Part shown: in pieces, positions 41,638 to 51,582 of the stretch
Position numbering within the stretch: position 1 is the stretch's first letter
Layout: each line of letters opens with the position of its first letter
From: Burkholderiales bacterium
Lineage (GTDB): Bacteria > Pseudomonadota > Gammaproteobacteria > Burkholderiales > JAEUOS01
NCBI GenBank assembly: GCA_947473125.1
Contig: CANJDH010000006.1
Location: 1 to 64,000, forward strand
Direction of reading: 5' to 3'
DNA: 64,000 nt
The notes under the pieces: generated by a model
Seen by the model: only the letters and a program-made list of their open reading frames with translations
Told to the model about the DNA's origin: nothing
The model's database searches: none
Translations under genes and position numbers: made by a program

Positions 41638-42603
41638 ATGAACCTACTACGCCGCATTGCCATCGCCTCATTGCTGGGTGCCTTGATGGCATCGAGTAGC
41701 GCCTTCGCGCAGGACTACCCAAGCCGGCCGATCCGCATCATCGTGCCCTACGCACCGGGCGGTACCGATCAACAGCTGCGCCTGCTGGCGCCGGCGCTGC
41801 AAAAGCTGATCGGCCAATCGATTGTGGTCGAGAATATTGCCGGCGCCGGTGCTGCCATCGGCACCAACGCCGTCAAGAGCGCCAGACCCGACGGCTACAC
41901 GCTGCTGTACACCGGCACCGGGGCACTTACCGTGGGCCCGAATATCGGCAAGACGCCTTACACCATGGATGATCTGGTGCCGATCGGCAATGTGATCGGC
42001 ACGCCGTTTGTACTGGCGGCACGTCCCACCGCGCCGTTCAAGACCCTGGCAGAGATGGTCGCGTACGGAAAGGCCAACCCCGGCAAGATCACCTTCGGCT
42101 CGGCCGGTCATGGCACCACCACGCACATGGCAGGCGAGGCCATCGCCGGGGCGGCCGGCTTCCAGATCCTGCATGTGCCGTACCAGGGCATCGGCCCGGC
42201 GGTGGCCTCGATCCTTGGGGGCAACGTCGACCTGGTGGTCGGATTGCCCAATGCGATCATGCCGCATGTCAATGCAGGCAAGCTGGTGCCGCTGGCGATC
42301 ACCGGGCCGCAGCGATCCGACCTGATGCCCGGTTTCATCACCGTGCGTGAGGGCGGTATCGACATGATCGACGTCACCAAATTCGGCTTTTTCGCACCCA
42401 AAGGCACGCCTGATGCGATTTTGCAAAAGTGGATTGCCGCAGTGCCCGAAGCGATGAAATCGCCAGAGTTTGTCGAAGCGACCAAACGCACCTTCAACAG
42501 CACCATGTATCTCGACCCGGTGCAGTTCAAGGCCGTGCTCGACAACGAGGACAAGCATTTCAAGAAGCTCATTAAAGACCTGAAGCTCGGCGCGGCGTCG
42601 TAA
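41638..42603 (+). CDS. Bug-family (TctC) tricarboxylate-type solute-binding protein
   Basis: A 321-residue periplasmic binding protein with a signal peptide (~1-24, ending SSAFAQDYP) and Bug blocks RIIVPYAPGGTDQQ, PDGYTLLYTG and LHVPYQGIGPAV. The ATG at 41638 lies 10 nt after the aldolase stop. Its stop overlaps the start of the DHOD-like gene by one base, so the pair is coupled. It is the second Bug gene of this cluster and may bind a related carboxylate ligand. Confidence 0.9.
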   Translation: MNLLRRIAIASLLGALMASSSAFAQDYPSRPIRIIVPYAPGGTDQQLRLLAPALQKLIGQSIVVENIAGAGAAIGTNAVKSARPDGYTLLYTGTGALTVGPNIGKTPYTMDDLVPIGNVIGTPFVLAARPTAPFKTLAEMVAYGKANPGKITFGSAGHGTTTHMAGEAIAGAAGFQILHVPYQGIGPAVASILGGNVDLVVGLPNAIMPHVNAGKLVPLAITGPQRSDLMPGFITVREGGIDMIDVTKFGFFAPKGTPDAILQKWIAAVPEAMKSPEFVEATKRTFNSTMYLDPVQFKAVLDNEDKHFKKLIKDLKLGAAS

Positions 42604-43655
42604 TGGCTGCGGATTTGCGCGTCGCCGTCGGCCCGCTTGCGCTCAAGAACCCGATCATTTGCGGGTCGGGCGAACATGTGCTTACCGAGGCCGGGATTCG
42701 CGCGGCACTGGCGCAAGGCGTTGCCGTGGTGGTGGCCAAGTCGACCAACGAGAGCGCGGCAGCACGCGCGCAATTGGCGCAGACCGACTACCTTGCCGTG
42801 TCCTCCGGCTGGCGCCCGCAGGCCTGGAATCTGGGGAGTGATGGCGGCATCCTGTGTCGCTCCGGCCTGCAACCGCGCGCGTCGGAAGAGTGGATTGCCG
42901 CAGTTGCAGCGCTCGACCGGGAAGCGGCGCGGCAGGGTGCCTATGTGGCAGCCAGTCTGATCCTAGCGGGGCTCGACGACGCCGTGCGCCTGGCCAAAGT
43001 GGTCGAAGCGGCGGGCATCCGGCTGCTCGAATTCAACGTCGGCACGCCCTACGGCGACGAAGCCACACATGGCGGCGTGACCACCGAACGCGCCGCAGAC
43101 AAGATTCAAGAGCAGGTCGCTGCCGTATGCGGCGCGGTGCGCATTCCGGTCTGGGTCAAGCTGACGGGGCAGAGCGAAAACGTCGCTGCGCTGGCGCAGG
43201 CGGCGCAACAGGGTGGCGCAACGGCTGTCACCATGATCGGCCGCATGCTAGGCATGTTGCCGGATCTCGACACCATGGCGCCGGCGCTCGGCACCAACCT
43301 CGGATACGGCGGACCCTGGGCCCTGCCGTTGACCTGCTACTGGCTTGCCAGGAGCCGCAAGCGCCTCGGGCCGCAGTTCCCGCTGATTGCAACCAACGGG
43401 GCGCGTACCGGCGAGGACGCGGCGCGCATGCTGCTGGCCGGCGCCACTGCCGTCGAATATTGCTCGGCGGTGATGACCGGCGGGTTTGGCGTACTCGGGG
43501 AGGCGCTCGACGGCCTGTCAGCCTACCTCGGCCGGCACAAGCTGTCGGCGCCACAGTTGATAGGGCTGGCGGCCGACCGGGTGGCGGCCTACGCCGATTT
43601 GCCGGCGCGTCCCGACCATTGGCGCCGTTTCGTGCCTGACCAGACGATTTCCTGA
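42603..43655 (+). CDS. Dihydroorotate-dehydrogenase-like flavoprotein
   Basis: A 350-residue TIM-barrel protein of the dihydroorotate dehydrogenase superfamily, likely FMN-bound. Visible blocks are LKNPIICGSGEHVLTEAGI at the start, VWVKLTGQSENVAALAQAAQ, and the flavin-phosphate region LIATNGARTGEDAARMLLAG then GATAVEYCSAVMTGG. The NxSCPN block of classic DHODs is replaced by FNVGTPYGDE, so a substrate other than dihydroorotate is likely, as in PreA-type dihydropyrimidine enzymes. It is the last gene of the operon. Confidence 0.82.
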   Translation: MAADLRVAVGPLALKNPIICGSGEHVLTEAGIRAALAQGVAVVVAKSTNESAAARAQLAQTDYLAVSSGWRPQAWNLGSDGGILCRSGLQPRASEEWIAAVAALDREAARQGAYVAASLILAGLDDAVRLAKVVEAAGIRLLEFNVGTPYGDEATHGGVTTERAADKIQEQVAAVCGAVRIPVWVKLTGQSENVAALAQAAQQGGATAVTMIGRMLGMLPDLDTMAPALGTNLGYGGPWALPLTCYWLARSRKRLGPQFPLIATNGARTGEDAARMLLAGATAVEYCSAVMTGGFGVLGEALDGLSAYLGRHKLSAPQLIGLAADRVAAYADLPARPDHWRRFVPDQTIS

Positions 43656-43709
43656 GGCAGGTACGGCCCTTCGGTGCCGCGCCGGTTGCGCTTGCGGGAG
43701 CGAAGAGGC

Positions 43710-43973
43710 ATGATGCCGGGCATGGAACGCACCCGCATTTCCGGCGGCAAGCTCAAATCGGCCGGTTACGACAAGGATCGGCGCATTCTCGAGATCGAGA
43801 TGACCGACGGGCGCGTGGTCGAATATGCCAACGTCGGCGACGAAATGGCGCGGCGCTTCCTCACCAGCGGCACGGCGTGGAGCTATTTTCGCGACAACAT
43901 CGACGAGGAATTTCCCAGCCAGGTGGTGGGGCGCTCCGCCGTCAAGCCGGCGGATTCGAACCCGTTCGAGTAA
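43710..43973 (+). CDS. KTSC-domain protein
   Basis: An 87-residue protein made mostly of a KTSC-type domain (ISGGKLKSAGYDKDRRILEI, YANVGDEMARRF, FRDNIDEEFPS). The domain is often appended to lysyl-tRNA synthetase or stands alone; its role is unclear and RNA binding has been suggested. The ATG at 43710 follows GGGAG by 8 nt; ATGs at 43713 and 43722 are alternatives. It lies between the catabolic cluster and tsaB, on the same strand as both. Confidence 0.72.
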   Translation: MMPGMERTRISGGKLKSAGYDKDRRILEIEMTDGRVVEYANVGDEMARRFLTSGTAWSYFRDNIDEEFPSQVVGRSAVKPADSNPFE

Positions 43974-44088
43974 CGGTGCCAATGCGGGCCGGGTGAATCG
44001 CTATACTTCGCTCCTGACACGGCTACGTTGCGTGCCCCGTGCCGGTCATGCCCGAACCCTTTTCCCGCCTGCAAGCGGCGCCTGCCGA

Positions 44089-44829
44089 ATGCGTATCCTC
44101 GCCCTCGAAACGTCGACCGAATTTTGTTCTTGCGCCCTCAGCATCGACGGCGTGATGCGCGAATCGCACGTGCGCGCCGGGCAGGCGCATTCGGACCTGC
44201 TGCTGCCGGCGGTTGCGCGCCTGATGGCGGAAGCCGGGCTCGGGTTTGCCCAGCTCGACGCGATTGCCTTTGGTGCCGGCCCGGGCTCGTTCACCGGCCT
44301 GCGGATTGCCTGTGGCGCAGCGCAAGGACTGGCCTTTGCCCATGACCTGCCGGTGTTGCCGGTGGTGTCGTTGATGGCACTGGCCGAAGGCATGGATACG
44401 GGAAGCGAAGCGCGCCGCGCCGCTACCCGCGTGATCGCGGCACTGGACGCGCGCATGGGCGAGTTGTACCTCGCCGCCTACGAGCGCGTCGGCACTGACT
44501 GGCGTGCCGTGCTCGCGCCCAGCCTGGCAAAAGCCGATCAGCTGCCGGCGTTGTCGGCGCGTCATGATTGGCAGGGCGTGGGCAGCGGGTTTGCCGTGTG
44601 CGGCGCCGCCCTGACCGCGCGCTACGACGTGCAGAACATCGATGCAACGGCGGTACCCCGTGCCGCTGCGATCGCCACAATTGCGCTGCGCGCCATGGCA
44701 CGCGGCGAGGCCTTGGCCGCGCACCAGGCGGCCCCGCTCTACGTGCGTGACAAGGTCGCGCTGGACGTCAACGAGCAAGCGGCACTGCGGGCCCGGAATG
44801 CACGGCACGCAGCGGCGGACCGGGCATGA
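44089..44829 (+). CDS. tsaB: tRNA N6-threonylcarbamoyladenosine biosynthesis protein TsaB
   Basis: TsaB is the scaffold subunit of the TsaBDE complex, which installs threonylcarbamoyl on A37 of tRNAs reading ANN codons. The 246-residue protein has the N-terminal ASKHA-like start [15 protein letters not shown] and the typical [16 protein letters not shown] block. The Hsp70-like C-terminal half lacks the catalytic residues, as expected for this inactive paralogue of TsaD. The ATG at 44089 matches the family start. Its stop overlaps rimI by 4 nt, the common tsaB-rimI arrangement. Confidence 0.95.
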   Translation: MRILALETSTEFCSCALSIDGVMRESHVRAGQAHSDLLLPAVARLMAEAGLGFAQLDAIAFGAGPGSFTGLRIACGAAQGLAFAHDLPVLPVVSLMALAEGMDTGSEARRAATRVIAALDARMGELYLAAYERVGTDWRAVLAPSLAKADQLPALSARHDWQGVGSGFAVCGAALTARYDVQNIDATAVPRAAAIATIALRAMARGEALAAHQAAPLYVRDKVALDVNEQAALRARNARHAAADRA

Positions 44830-45290
44830 GCGCGGTGCTCAAACCGCCGGTAATGCAACTCGCAGCGATGGCTCACGAGGACATCGAGCGCGTGATCGTG
44901 ATCGAGAACGACATTTACGAATTTCCGTGGACAGCCGGCAATTTCAGCGATTCGATCAAGGCTGGCTACCACTGCTGGCTGGTGGCGGCCGGACAGGACC
45001 TCATCGGCTACGCCGTGGTGATGCTTGGCGCCGGAGAGGCCCATTTGCTCAACCTGTCGGTGGCGCGCGCAATGCAACGGCGCGGCATCGGCCGCCAGTT
45101 GCTGCACGACGTGATGGCCGCTGCGCTGGCGCAGGGCGCGCAGAACATGCTGCTCGAAGTACGACCGTCCAACCATGCCGGCCGAGCCTTGTATGCCCAG
45201 GCCGGGTTCACGCAGCTCGGGTTGCGCCGCGCCTACTATCCGGCCCGGGGCGGGCGCGAAGATGCGCTGATCCTGGGATGCACGTTTTGA
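44826..45290 (+). CDS. rimI: Ribosomal-protein-S18-alanine N-acetyltransferase RimI
   Basis: RimI acetylates the N-terminal alanine of ribosomal protein S18. The 154-residue GNAT protein has the acetyl-CoA pyrophosphate loop in [10 protein letters not shown] and the conserved C-terminal region [13 protein letters not shown] then [14 protein letters not shown]. It is translationally coupled to tsaB and lies 10 nt before the uracil-DNA glycosylase gene, a run shared by many betaproteobacteria. Confidence 0.93.
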   Translation: MSAVLKPPVMQLAAMAHEDIERVIVIENDIYEFPWTAGNFSDSIKAGYHCWLVAAGQDLIGYAVVMLGAGEAHLLNLSVARAMQRRGIGRQLLHDVMAAALAQGAQNMLLEVRPSNHAGRALYAQAGFTQLGLRRAYYPARGGREDALILGCTF

Positions 45291-45300
45291 TGGCTGCGGC

Positions 45301-46107
45301 ATGAACCGCATCGACATGCTCAAGGAAATGGGCATCACGCCGGTGTGGGTGCCGCGCAATGCGCCGGCGACCGGAGCGGCAGTGCAGTCCGTGCCGGACC
45401 CGGTGCAGGTCCGGAAGGACAATGACGATGGGCGGAAACCCTTGGTGGCCAAGGGTTTCGAGGGCGACACGGCTGCGAGGCACTCGAGGAGCGCCTTTGC
45501 GGCCGATGCACCGGCGCCTGCCGGCGTCGACCCGGCACGTTCTGCGCTGATTGCGCGCATGGACTGGCGGGAACTCGGGGAGGCCGTCGCCGGTTGTCGG
45601 GCCTGCGCGCTGTGCAAGGGACGCACCAATACCGTGTTCGGCGTCGGCGACCAACACGCCGACTGGATGATCATTGGCGAGGCGCCAGGGCAGGAAGAGG
45701 ATCGACTGGGGGAGCCCTTTGTCGGGCAAGCCGGCAAGCTGCTCGACAGCATGCTGGCGGCGCTCGAAATCACGCGAAGCGCCCGAGTCTATATCGCCAA
45801 CGCTCTCAAGTGCCGACCGCCGGCGAATCGCAACCCGGAGCCGCTCGAAGTCGCCCAGTGCGCTCCGCACCTGGTGCGGCAGATTGAACTGGTGGCACCG
45901 AAGGTGATCTTGCTGATGGGGCGTTTTGCGGTCCAGTCGATCTTGCAGACCGATGCCAGCATCGCCAGCCTGCGCGGACGCGTGCACCCGTATCTCGGCA
46001 TCCCGGCAGTGGTGACGTATCACCCGGCCTATCTGTTGCGCAACCTTCCCGACAAGGCCAAAGCCTGGGAGGACCTGCTGTTGGCCAGGTCAGTGTTGGC
46101 CGCCTGA
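45301..46107 (+). CDS. Uracil-DNA glycosylase, family 4 (Fe-S)
   Basis: A 268-residue Fe-S uracil-DNA glycosylase that removes uracil from DNA in base-excision repair. Catalytic motif [18 protein letters not shown] starts at ~126, the 4Fe-4S cysteines include C99 and C102 (CRACALC), and [12 protein letters not shown] and [10 protein letters not shown] are in place. The N-terminal ~90 residues are a variable, disordered-looking linker. Within it, residues ~45-53 are encoded by a palindromic repeat (45435-45459) in frame. It follows rimI after 10 nt. Confidence 0.92.
   Translation: MNRIDMLKEMGITPVWVPRNAPATGAAVQSVPDPVQVRKDNDDGRKPLVAKGFEGDTAARHSRSAFAADAPAPAGVDPARSALIARMDWRELGEAVAGCRACALCKGRTNTVFGVGDQHADWMIIGEAPGQEEDRLGEPFVGQAGKLLDSMLAALEITRSARVYIANALKCRPPANRNPEPLEVAQCAPHLVRQIELVAPKVILLMGRFAVQSILQTDASIASLRGRVHPYLGIPAVVTYHPAYLLRNLPDKAKAWEDLLLARSVLAA
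45435..45459. repeat. Palindromic repeat, copy 5, inside the uracil-DNA glycosylase gene
   Basis: GAAACCCTTGG (45435-45445) and CCAAGGGTTTC (45449-45459) form an 11-bp perfect stem around TGG. The left half is nearly identical to copy 2 (GAAACCCTTGGTGG), whereas the right half differs. It is in frame and encodes RKPLVAKGF in the protein's linker. Confidence 0.75.
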
Positions 46108-46140
46108 TCCGGCATCGGCCCGCCGGCGCAGCCTGGTGCC

Positions 46141-47436
46141 TTAGTGCTTGGCTTCGCCGATCAGGTGGTCTAGGTTTTGGCGGCGATGGTTGCCGCGGTT
46201 CCAAGCCATCACTAAAGCCATCGTGCCGGAGACGAACAAGCCGAACAGCACGATCACGGTGTTGATCGAAAAATCGGCGCGGATCATCAGCGCGTACAGG
46301 GTGAGCATGATCAGGATGTTGAGGTTTTCGTTGAAGTTTTGCACCGCGATCGAGTGACCCGCCGAGAGCAGTACGTGGCCGCGATGCTGCAGCAGGGCGT
46401 TCATCGGTACCACGAAGTAGCCGGCCATTGCACCGACCAGGATGCACAGCGGATAGGCGAACCACGCGCTTTTCACGAATACCATCAGCATCACGACAAA
46501 GCCCATCGCCACGCCGAACGGCAAGACCTGCATGGATTTCTTGAGCGGCACGAAGCGTGCGGCGACGATTGCGCCGACGGCAATGCCAACTGCGACCACA
46601 CCTTGCAGGATCGCGCCCTTGTCGAGCGGCAGGCCGAGCTGGACTTCGGCCCACTTAAGCACGATGAACTGCAGGGTGGCGCCGGCACCCCAGAACAGGG
46701 TGGTGACAGCGAGAGAGATCTGGCCGATCTTGTCTTTCCAAAGGGTTTTGAAGCAATGCACGAAATCCGTGACCAGCCTGACCGGGTTGGTCGACTGCTT
46801 CGCGTAGCGCGCGCCGGTGTCGGGGATGAACAGGTTGAAGACTGCGGCGATCACGTAAAACAGGGCGATCACCAGCATCGCCGCCTCGGGGGCCGAGTCG
46901 ATGCCGGTGTCGAACGGCACGAAGTCCATCGACAGCAGCACCTCGGATACCCTGGGGTTGATCAGCAGGCCACCGACCACCGTGCCGAGAATGATGGAGG
47001 AAACCGTCAGGCCCTCGATCCAGCCGTTGGCGATGACCAGTTGCTCGGCGGGCAACAACTCGGTGAGGATGCCGTACTTGGCGGGCGAGTAGGCGGCCGC
47101 ACCGAGGCCGACCAGGCCGTAGGCGATGAGCACGATGTAATAGTCTTCCGTGCCGGGCATCGCCACGAATTCGGAAAACAGCAGCAACATGCAGCCGGCG
47201 ATCTTGATGGTGTTGGTGAGGAACATCACCGTACCCTTGGGGCGCGAGTCGGCGAAAGCGCCAACGAAGGCGGCGAGCGCCACATAGGACACCGTGAAGA
47301 AGAACTTCAGGAGCGGCGTGACTTCCTTGGGCGCGTCGAGCTCGATGAGCAGCGCGATGGATGCGATCAGCAGTGCGTTGTCGGCCAGCGACGAAAAAAA
47401 CTGCGCCGCCATGATGGTGTAAAAGCCTGGTTTCAT
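46141..47436 (-). CDS. lplT: Lysophospholipid transporter LplT
   Basis: LplT flips lysophospholipids such as 2-acyl-glycerophosphoethanolamine inward for re-acylation. The 431-residue MFS-type protein has about twelve helices and LplT-like blocks FYTIMAAQFFSSLADNALLI, YSPAKYGILTELLP and QHRGHVLLSAGHSIAVQNFN. It is a separate gene here; in some genomes it is fused to the acyltransferase Aas, and no aas is next to it. It is divergent from alr, the usual betaproteobacterial layout. Confidence 0.92.
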   Translation of the reverse strand: MKPGFYTIMAAQFFSSLADNALLIASIALLIELDAPKEVTPLLKFFFTVSYVALAAFVGAFADSRPKGTVMFLTNTIKIAGCMLLLFSEFVAMPGTEDYYIVLIAYGLVGLGAAAYSPAKYGILTELLPAEQLVIANGWIEGLTVSSIILGTVVGGLLINPRVSEVLLSMDFVPFDTGIDSAPEAAMLVIALFYVIAAVFNLFIPDTGARYAKQSTNPVRLVTDFVHCFKTLWKDKIGQISLAVTTLFWGAGATLQFIVLKWAEVQLGLPLDKGAILQGVVAVGIAVGAIVAARFVPLKKSMQVLPFGVAMGFVVMLMVFVKSAWFAYPLCILVGAMAGYFVVPMNALLQHRGHVLLSAGHSIAVQNFNENLNILIMLTLYALMIRADFSINTVIVLFGLFVSGTMALVMAWNRGNHRRQNLDHLIGEAKH

Positions 47437-47577
47437 CGTCTCCGTGGCGCTGCCTGGTCGATTAGAATCGGTGCGATGCAGGGAGAGCCCTCCGCGCCCG
47501 CACCCTTGCCGCCTATTTGTTGTGTGCGCTTTATAGCATGAACGCACGCCCATTCTGCCACTGCCTGATTCGCTTTC

Positions 47578-48666
47578 ATGCCCCGTCCCATTCGTGTGCG
47601 ATTCGATCTCGCGGCACTCAGCGCCAACCTGGGGGCGGTGCGCGCCCATGCCGCCAAGTCGCGGGTGTGGGCGGTGGTCAAGGCGAACGCCTATGGCCAC
47701 GGCCTGCTGCGCGCCGCCGAGGCCTTGCGTGCTGCCGATGGATTTGCGTTGCTCGACCTGAATGAAGCGGCGCGCTTGCGCGAGGCCGGGTTTGCCCACC
47801 CGATCCTGCTGCTCGAAGGCATTTTCGAGGCACATGACATCGAGACCGTGGATAGCCTGCACCTGACCCCGGTGGTGCACCACCGCGAGCAGATCGACCT
47901 GCTCGAAGCGGCCTCGGCGAGCGGCCATTTGCGGCGCCCCATAGATGTTTACCTGAAGGTCAACAGCGGCATGCACCGACTCGGATTCTGCGGGCCGCAG
48001 GTTGCCGCGGCGCACGCGCGCCTGAAAGGCTTGCGCGGCGTCAAATCGATCACCCTGATGAGCCATTTTGCCGATGCCGACGGGGCCTCGGGCGTGGCCG
48101 GCCAGGTCGAGAATTTCGAGGCCGCTACCCGCGGCCTGGAAGGGCCGCGCAGCCTGGCCAATTCGGCGGCCATACTGCGGTTCCCGGAGGCGCATGCCGA
48201 CTGGGTGCGGCCCGGCATCATGCTCTACGGCGCCTCGCCTTTTCCAGAGGTTGGTGCGGCAGCATTGGGCCTTGCGCCGGTGATGACACTGGAGAGTGAA
48301 CTGATCGCGGTACAGGATTTGAAGCGCGGTGACGGCATCGGCTACGGCTATATTTACCGGGCCGAGCAGGACATGCGCGTCGGGATCGTCGCATGCGGTT
48401 ATGCCGACGGTTATCCACGCCATGCGCCGGGCAGCGATGCCGCCGGCACGCCGATCCTGGTCGATGGCGTACGCACCCGCACCGTTGGCCGCGTGGCGAT
48501 GGACATGCTCTATGTGGACCTCGCACCGGTACCGAAGGCCGGCGTCGGCAGCCGCGTCACTCTCTGGGGGCGCGGCCTGGGCGCCGACGAGGTGGCAACG
48601 GCCGCCTCCACGGTCTCGTACGAATTGCTGTGTGCCCTGGCGCCGCGCGTGCCGGTGCAGGCATAA
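47578..48666 (+). CDS. alr: Alanine racemase
   Basis: Alanine racemase makes D-alanine for peptidoglycan. The 362-residue PLP enzyme has the PLP lysine K35 in [10 protein letters not shown], the second-half catalytic tyrosine probably Y256 in [14 protein letters not shown], and [11 protein letters not shown]. The start ATG at 47578 gives the normal N-terminus. It is divergent from lplT and followed after 11 nt by radA, the standard alr-radA order. Confidence 0.95.
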   Translation: MPRPIRVRFDLAALSANLGAVRAHAAKSRVWAVVKANAYGHGLLRAAEALRAADGFALLDLNEAARLREAGFAHPILLLEGIFEAHDIETVDSLHLTPVVHHREQIDLLEAASASGHLRRPIDVYLKVNSGMHRLGFCGPQVAAAHARLKGLRGVKSITLMSHFADADGASGVAGQVENFEAATRGLEGPRSLANSAAILRFPEAHADWVRPGIMLYGASPFPEVGAAALGLAPVMTLESELIAVQDLKRGDGIGYGYIYRAEQDMRVGIVACGYADGYPRHAPGSDAAGTPILVDGVRTRTVGRVAMDMLYVDLAPVPKAGVGSRVTLWGRGLGADEVATAASTVSYELLCALAPRVPVQA

Positions 48667-48677
48667 GGAAAACCGAA

Positions 48678-50063
48678 TTGGCCAAACTGAAAAGCACCAC
48701 CAGAAGTGTCTACGTCTGCAACGAATGCGGCGGAGACAGCACCAAATGGCAAGGCCAGTGCCCGCACTGCAATGCCTGGAATTCGATGGTCGAGATGAAG
48801 GTCGATGCCTCGAAAGCCGCCCCCACCAATCGTTTCAGCACAGCCTACGCACCGCTCGCTGGCACCGTCGAGGTGCGCACCCTGTCCGACATCGAGGCGC
48901 GCGACGTGCCGCGCATCTCGACCACCATAGAGGAATTCGACCGCGTGCTCGGTGGCGGCATGGTGCGCGGCGGGGTGATCCTGATCGGCGGCGACCCGGG
49001 CATTGGTAAGTCGACGCTGCTGCTGCAATGCCTTGCCGGCCTGTCGGCGACGCGCCATGTGCTCTATGTCAGCGGCGAGGAGTCGGGCGAACAGATCGCG
49101 CTGCGTGCGCACCGGCGCGGGCTGGCGGCGCCCGGCATGAAACTGCTGGCCGAAATCAGCCTGGAAAAAATCCAGGCGACCTTGCTGGCCGAAAAGCCCG
49201 AAGTGGCGGTGATCGATTCGATCCAGACGTTGTATTCGGATGCCCTCTCCGCAGCACCGGGCTCGGTGTCGCAGGTGCGCGAGTGCGCGGCGCAGCTGAC
49301 GCGCATCGCCAAGGCGACCGGCGTCACCATCGTGTTCGTTGGCCACGTCACCAAGGAAGGCACCATCGCCGGGCCGCGCGTGCTCGAACATATTGTCGAC
49401 ACGGTGCTGTATTTCGAGGGCGACACCCATTCGAGCTTCCGGCTGGTGCGCGCCTTCAAGAACCGGTTTGGCGCGGTCAATGAACTTGGCGTGTTCGCGA
49501 TGACCGACAAGGGGCTCAAGGGGGTCTCGAACCCTTCCGCGCTGTTTTTGTCGCAACACGATGAACCGGTACCCGGCTCCTGCGTGATGGTGACCCAGGA
49601 AGGGTCGCGTCCGCTGCTGGTCGAGATCCAGGCACTGGTCGACGACGCCCACGCGCCGAATCCGCGGCGCTTGTCGGTGGGGCTCGAGCAGGCACGGCTG
49701 GCGATGCTGCTGGCGGTTTTGCACCGCCACGTCGGTGTCGCCTGTTACGACCAGGACGTGTTCATCAATGCGGTCGGCGGTGTCAAGATCGGCGAGCCCG
49801 CAGCAGACCTTGCCGTGATGCTCGCGATCATCTCGTCATTGAAGGGCAAGCCGTTGCCGAAGGGCCTGGTGGTGTTCGGTGAAGTCGGGCTGGCCGGGGA
49901 AATTCGTCCCGCGCCGCGTGGCCAGGAACGCCTCAGGGAGGCGGCCAAGCTGGGCTTCACGCAGGCTTTGATACCGAAGGCGAACGCGCCGCGACAGGCG
50001 ATTCCCGGCCTGGAAGTGATCGCGGTGGATCGCGCCGCCGAAGCGCTGGCGCGCTTCAGGTAA
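48678..50063 (+). CDS. radA: DNA repair protein RadA
   Basis: RadA is a hexameric helicase-like ATPase that helps branch migration during homologous recombination. The 461-residue protein has a zinc finger (C14, C17, C28, C31), Walker A GGDPGIGKST at ~104-113, the RadA motif KNRFG in RAFKNRFGAVN and the C-terminal Lon-protease-like domain (GGVKIGEPAADLAVMLAIIS), which is inactive in this family. The start is TTG 48678, 11 nt after the alr stop, with AAGGAAAA upstream; no ATG fits the family N-terminus. Confidence 0.94.
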   Translation: MAKLKSTTRSVYVCNECGGDSTKWQGQCPHCNAWNSMVEMKVDASKAAPTNRFSTAYAPLAGTVEVRTLSDIEARDVPRISTTIEEFDRVLGGGMVRGGVILIGGDPGIGKSTLLLQCLAGLSATRHVLYVSGEESGEQIALRAHRRGLAAPGMKLLAEISLEKIQATLLAEKPEVAVIDSIQTLYSDALSAAPGSVSQVRECAAQLTRIAKATGVTIVFVGHVTKEGTIAGPRVLEHIVDTVLYFEGDTHSSFRLVRAFKNRFGAVNELGVFAMTDKGLKGVSNPSALFLSQHDEPVPGSCVMVTQEGSRPLLVEIQALVDDAHAPNPRRLSVGLEQARLAMLLAVLHRHVGVACYDQDVFINAVGGVKIGEPAADLAVMLAIISSLKGKPLPKGLVVFGEVGLAGEIRPAPRGQERLREAAKLGFTQALIPKANAPRQAIPGLEVIAVDRAAEALARFR

Positions 50064-50108
50064 TTTGGCGCACCCGGTTTTCAGGTCACAGTTCTCAGGC
50101 CGCGCTTC

Positions 50109-51488
50109 TCAGGCCGGCTTGTGGGCGGCGCGCACGATGGCGTTGCGCACCAGTTCGATGTGCTCGCGCAGAAAATACACGTGGTTCGAGAACGCCAGCG
50201 GCAGGCGAATCCGGTTGACCTGGTCCTCGATCCAGTCGAGGCGCTCAAGATAGCTGGGCAGCTTGCTTTCGGCCGGGTTATTGCGCAATTGCCCTTCGAG
50301 GAATTTGAGTTCGCCGTACCAGTGGTAGACCTTGGAGCGGATGCGCCATGAGTACAGCATCGGCGCGAATTTGGTGATCGGGATCAGGATGGCCAGGATC
50401 GGCAGCAGGATCACGAACATGCGGTCGACCCAGGTCGCGGCCCAGAACGGCAGGTACTTTTGCAGGAACGGCGGGCCTGACTTGTAGTAACGCTGCGCAT
50501 CCGTACTCAGCGCCACCTCGGTGTCGCTGCCGAGCGGGAACTCATGCTCCCTCTGCAGCAGTGTGGCATTGCCATGTACTTCGGTAGCGGCTTTGAGCAG
50601 CAAGGTGACAAGGGCCGGGTGCAGGTCAGCGCGGGCCGCCAGCTTCACCGTCGGGGCAAGCAGTTGCACGTCTTCGACCGGTATGTTGCGCTCCATGTCG
50701 AAACTGCCGTGCGGCAGCGTGAGTAGATGCAGGAACGGAAAGTTGCGAATCAGCGCATCGGCCTGGTCAAGATTCATCAAGGCGATCCCGGGTGTGGCGA
50801 GGAGCTGCTGGATGTGCGGCGTGTCCAGGGTCGTGAGGAACAGTGCCGCGTCGGCGCGCCCCTCAAGCAGGGCGGCGGCGGCGGCCGGCCCCGATAACGG
50901 TAGCAGCGTGCTGTTGTCCTCGGTCACGCCGGATGGCGTGAGCAGGCGCAACGCGAGGGTGCGTGTGCCCCCCCCAGGCGCACCCACTGCGACCTTGCGT
51001 CCCTTGAGCGCGGCGAGCCTGGTGGGCGGCGCAGGCGGAGAGGCGCCCTGGCTGCGCGAGGCCGAGGCCGGCGCCGCTGCCAGGCGCACGAAGATCCAGA
51101 GCGGCTCGTAATACATGCTTCCCAGTGACACCAGCTTGTCGGCAACCTCCGGTGCGTTGCCGTCGCTCACCATGCCGCCCTGGATGAAGCCGGCACGGAC
51201 GCCTGACGCATCGTCGAGCAGGCGCGCGAGGTTTTGCGGGGCGCCGCTGGACGGGCGCAGTACCAGATTGACGCCGTCGCGCGCCAGCACTTTCTTGTAC
51301 CGCTCGGCGTAGAGCGTAAAGGCGCCTTCGTCTGCGCCGGTACTTATTTCAATGACGTTGGGTGGCGCCGGATTGATATAGCGAAAGCCGAGCAGCAAGG
51401 CCACGGCGAGCGCGGCAAACACCATCCAGTACTGTGCGACGAAGTCGCGCGCGTGTTCACGATAAAAATCTCGGGCTTTCTGGATCAT
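50109..51488 (-). CDS. TAXI-family TRAP-type solute-binding protein, membrane-anchored
   Basis: A 459-residue protein with an N-terminal membrane helix (~20-38, [18 protein letters not shown]), a TAXI-type periplasmic binding domain ([39 protein letters not shown]) and a second hydrophobic region at ~residue 355-380 ([20 protein letters not shown]). TAXI proteins feed TRAP or related carriers with small carboxylates; here the anchored form may work differently. The ATG at 51488 was chosen; a GTG at 51503 is possible. A TRAP membrane subunit is not nearby. It is convergent with radA and divergent from der. Confidence 0.82.
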   Translation of the reverse strand: MIQKARDFYREHARDFVAQYWMVFAALAVALLLGFRYINPAPPNVIEISTGADEGAFTLYAERYKKVLARDGVNLVLRPSSGAPQNLARLLDDASGVRAGFIQGGMVSDGNAPEVADKLVSLGSMYYEPLWIFVRLAAAPASASRSQGASPPAPPTRLAALKGRKVAVGAPGGGTRTLALRLLTPSGVTEDNSTLLPLSGPAAAAALLEGRADAALFLTTLDTPHIQQLLATPGIALMNLDQADALIRNFPFLHLLTLPHGSFDMERNIPVEDVQLLAPTVKLAARADLHPALVTLLLKAATEVHGNATLLQREHEFPLGSDTEVALSTDAQRYYKSGPPFLQKYLPFWAATWVDRMFVILLPILAILIPITKFAPMLYSWRIRSKVYHWYGELKFLEGQLRNNPAESKLPSYLERLDWIEDQVNRIRLPLAFSNHVYFLREHIELVRNAIVRAAHKPA

Positions 51489-51552
51489 GCCCCATTTTTG
51501 CACACTGCGGCAGCGGCGCGGCCAGCGGGACGCAGGCGATCCCGGAAGCCTT

Positions 51553-51582
51553 CTGAAAACCGTTGGTGGGAGCGGTTTTCAG
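51553..51582. repeat. Palindromic repeat, copy 6
   Basis: CTGAAAACCG (51553-51562) and CGGTTTTCAG (51573-51582) form a 10-bp perfect stem around TTGGTGGGAG. It is the best-formed copy. It lies between the divergent TAXI and der genes, where the usual upstream neighbour of der is missing. Confidence 0.82.

Noticed and set aside
46339..47541. A 400-codon open frame opposite lplT
   Set aside because: It is histidine/glutamate-rich with no family similarity; the minus-strand LplT gene explains the region.
48820..48840. Reverse copy of the palindromic repeat (CCCACCAATCG)
   Set aside because: Only a short match, without flanking complementary arms, inside a conserved radA stretch.
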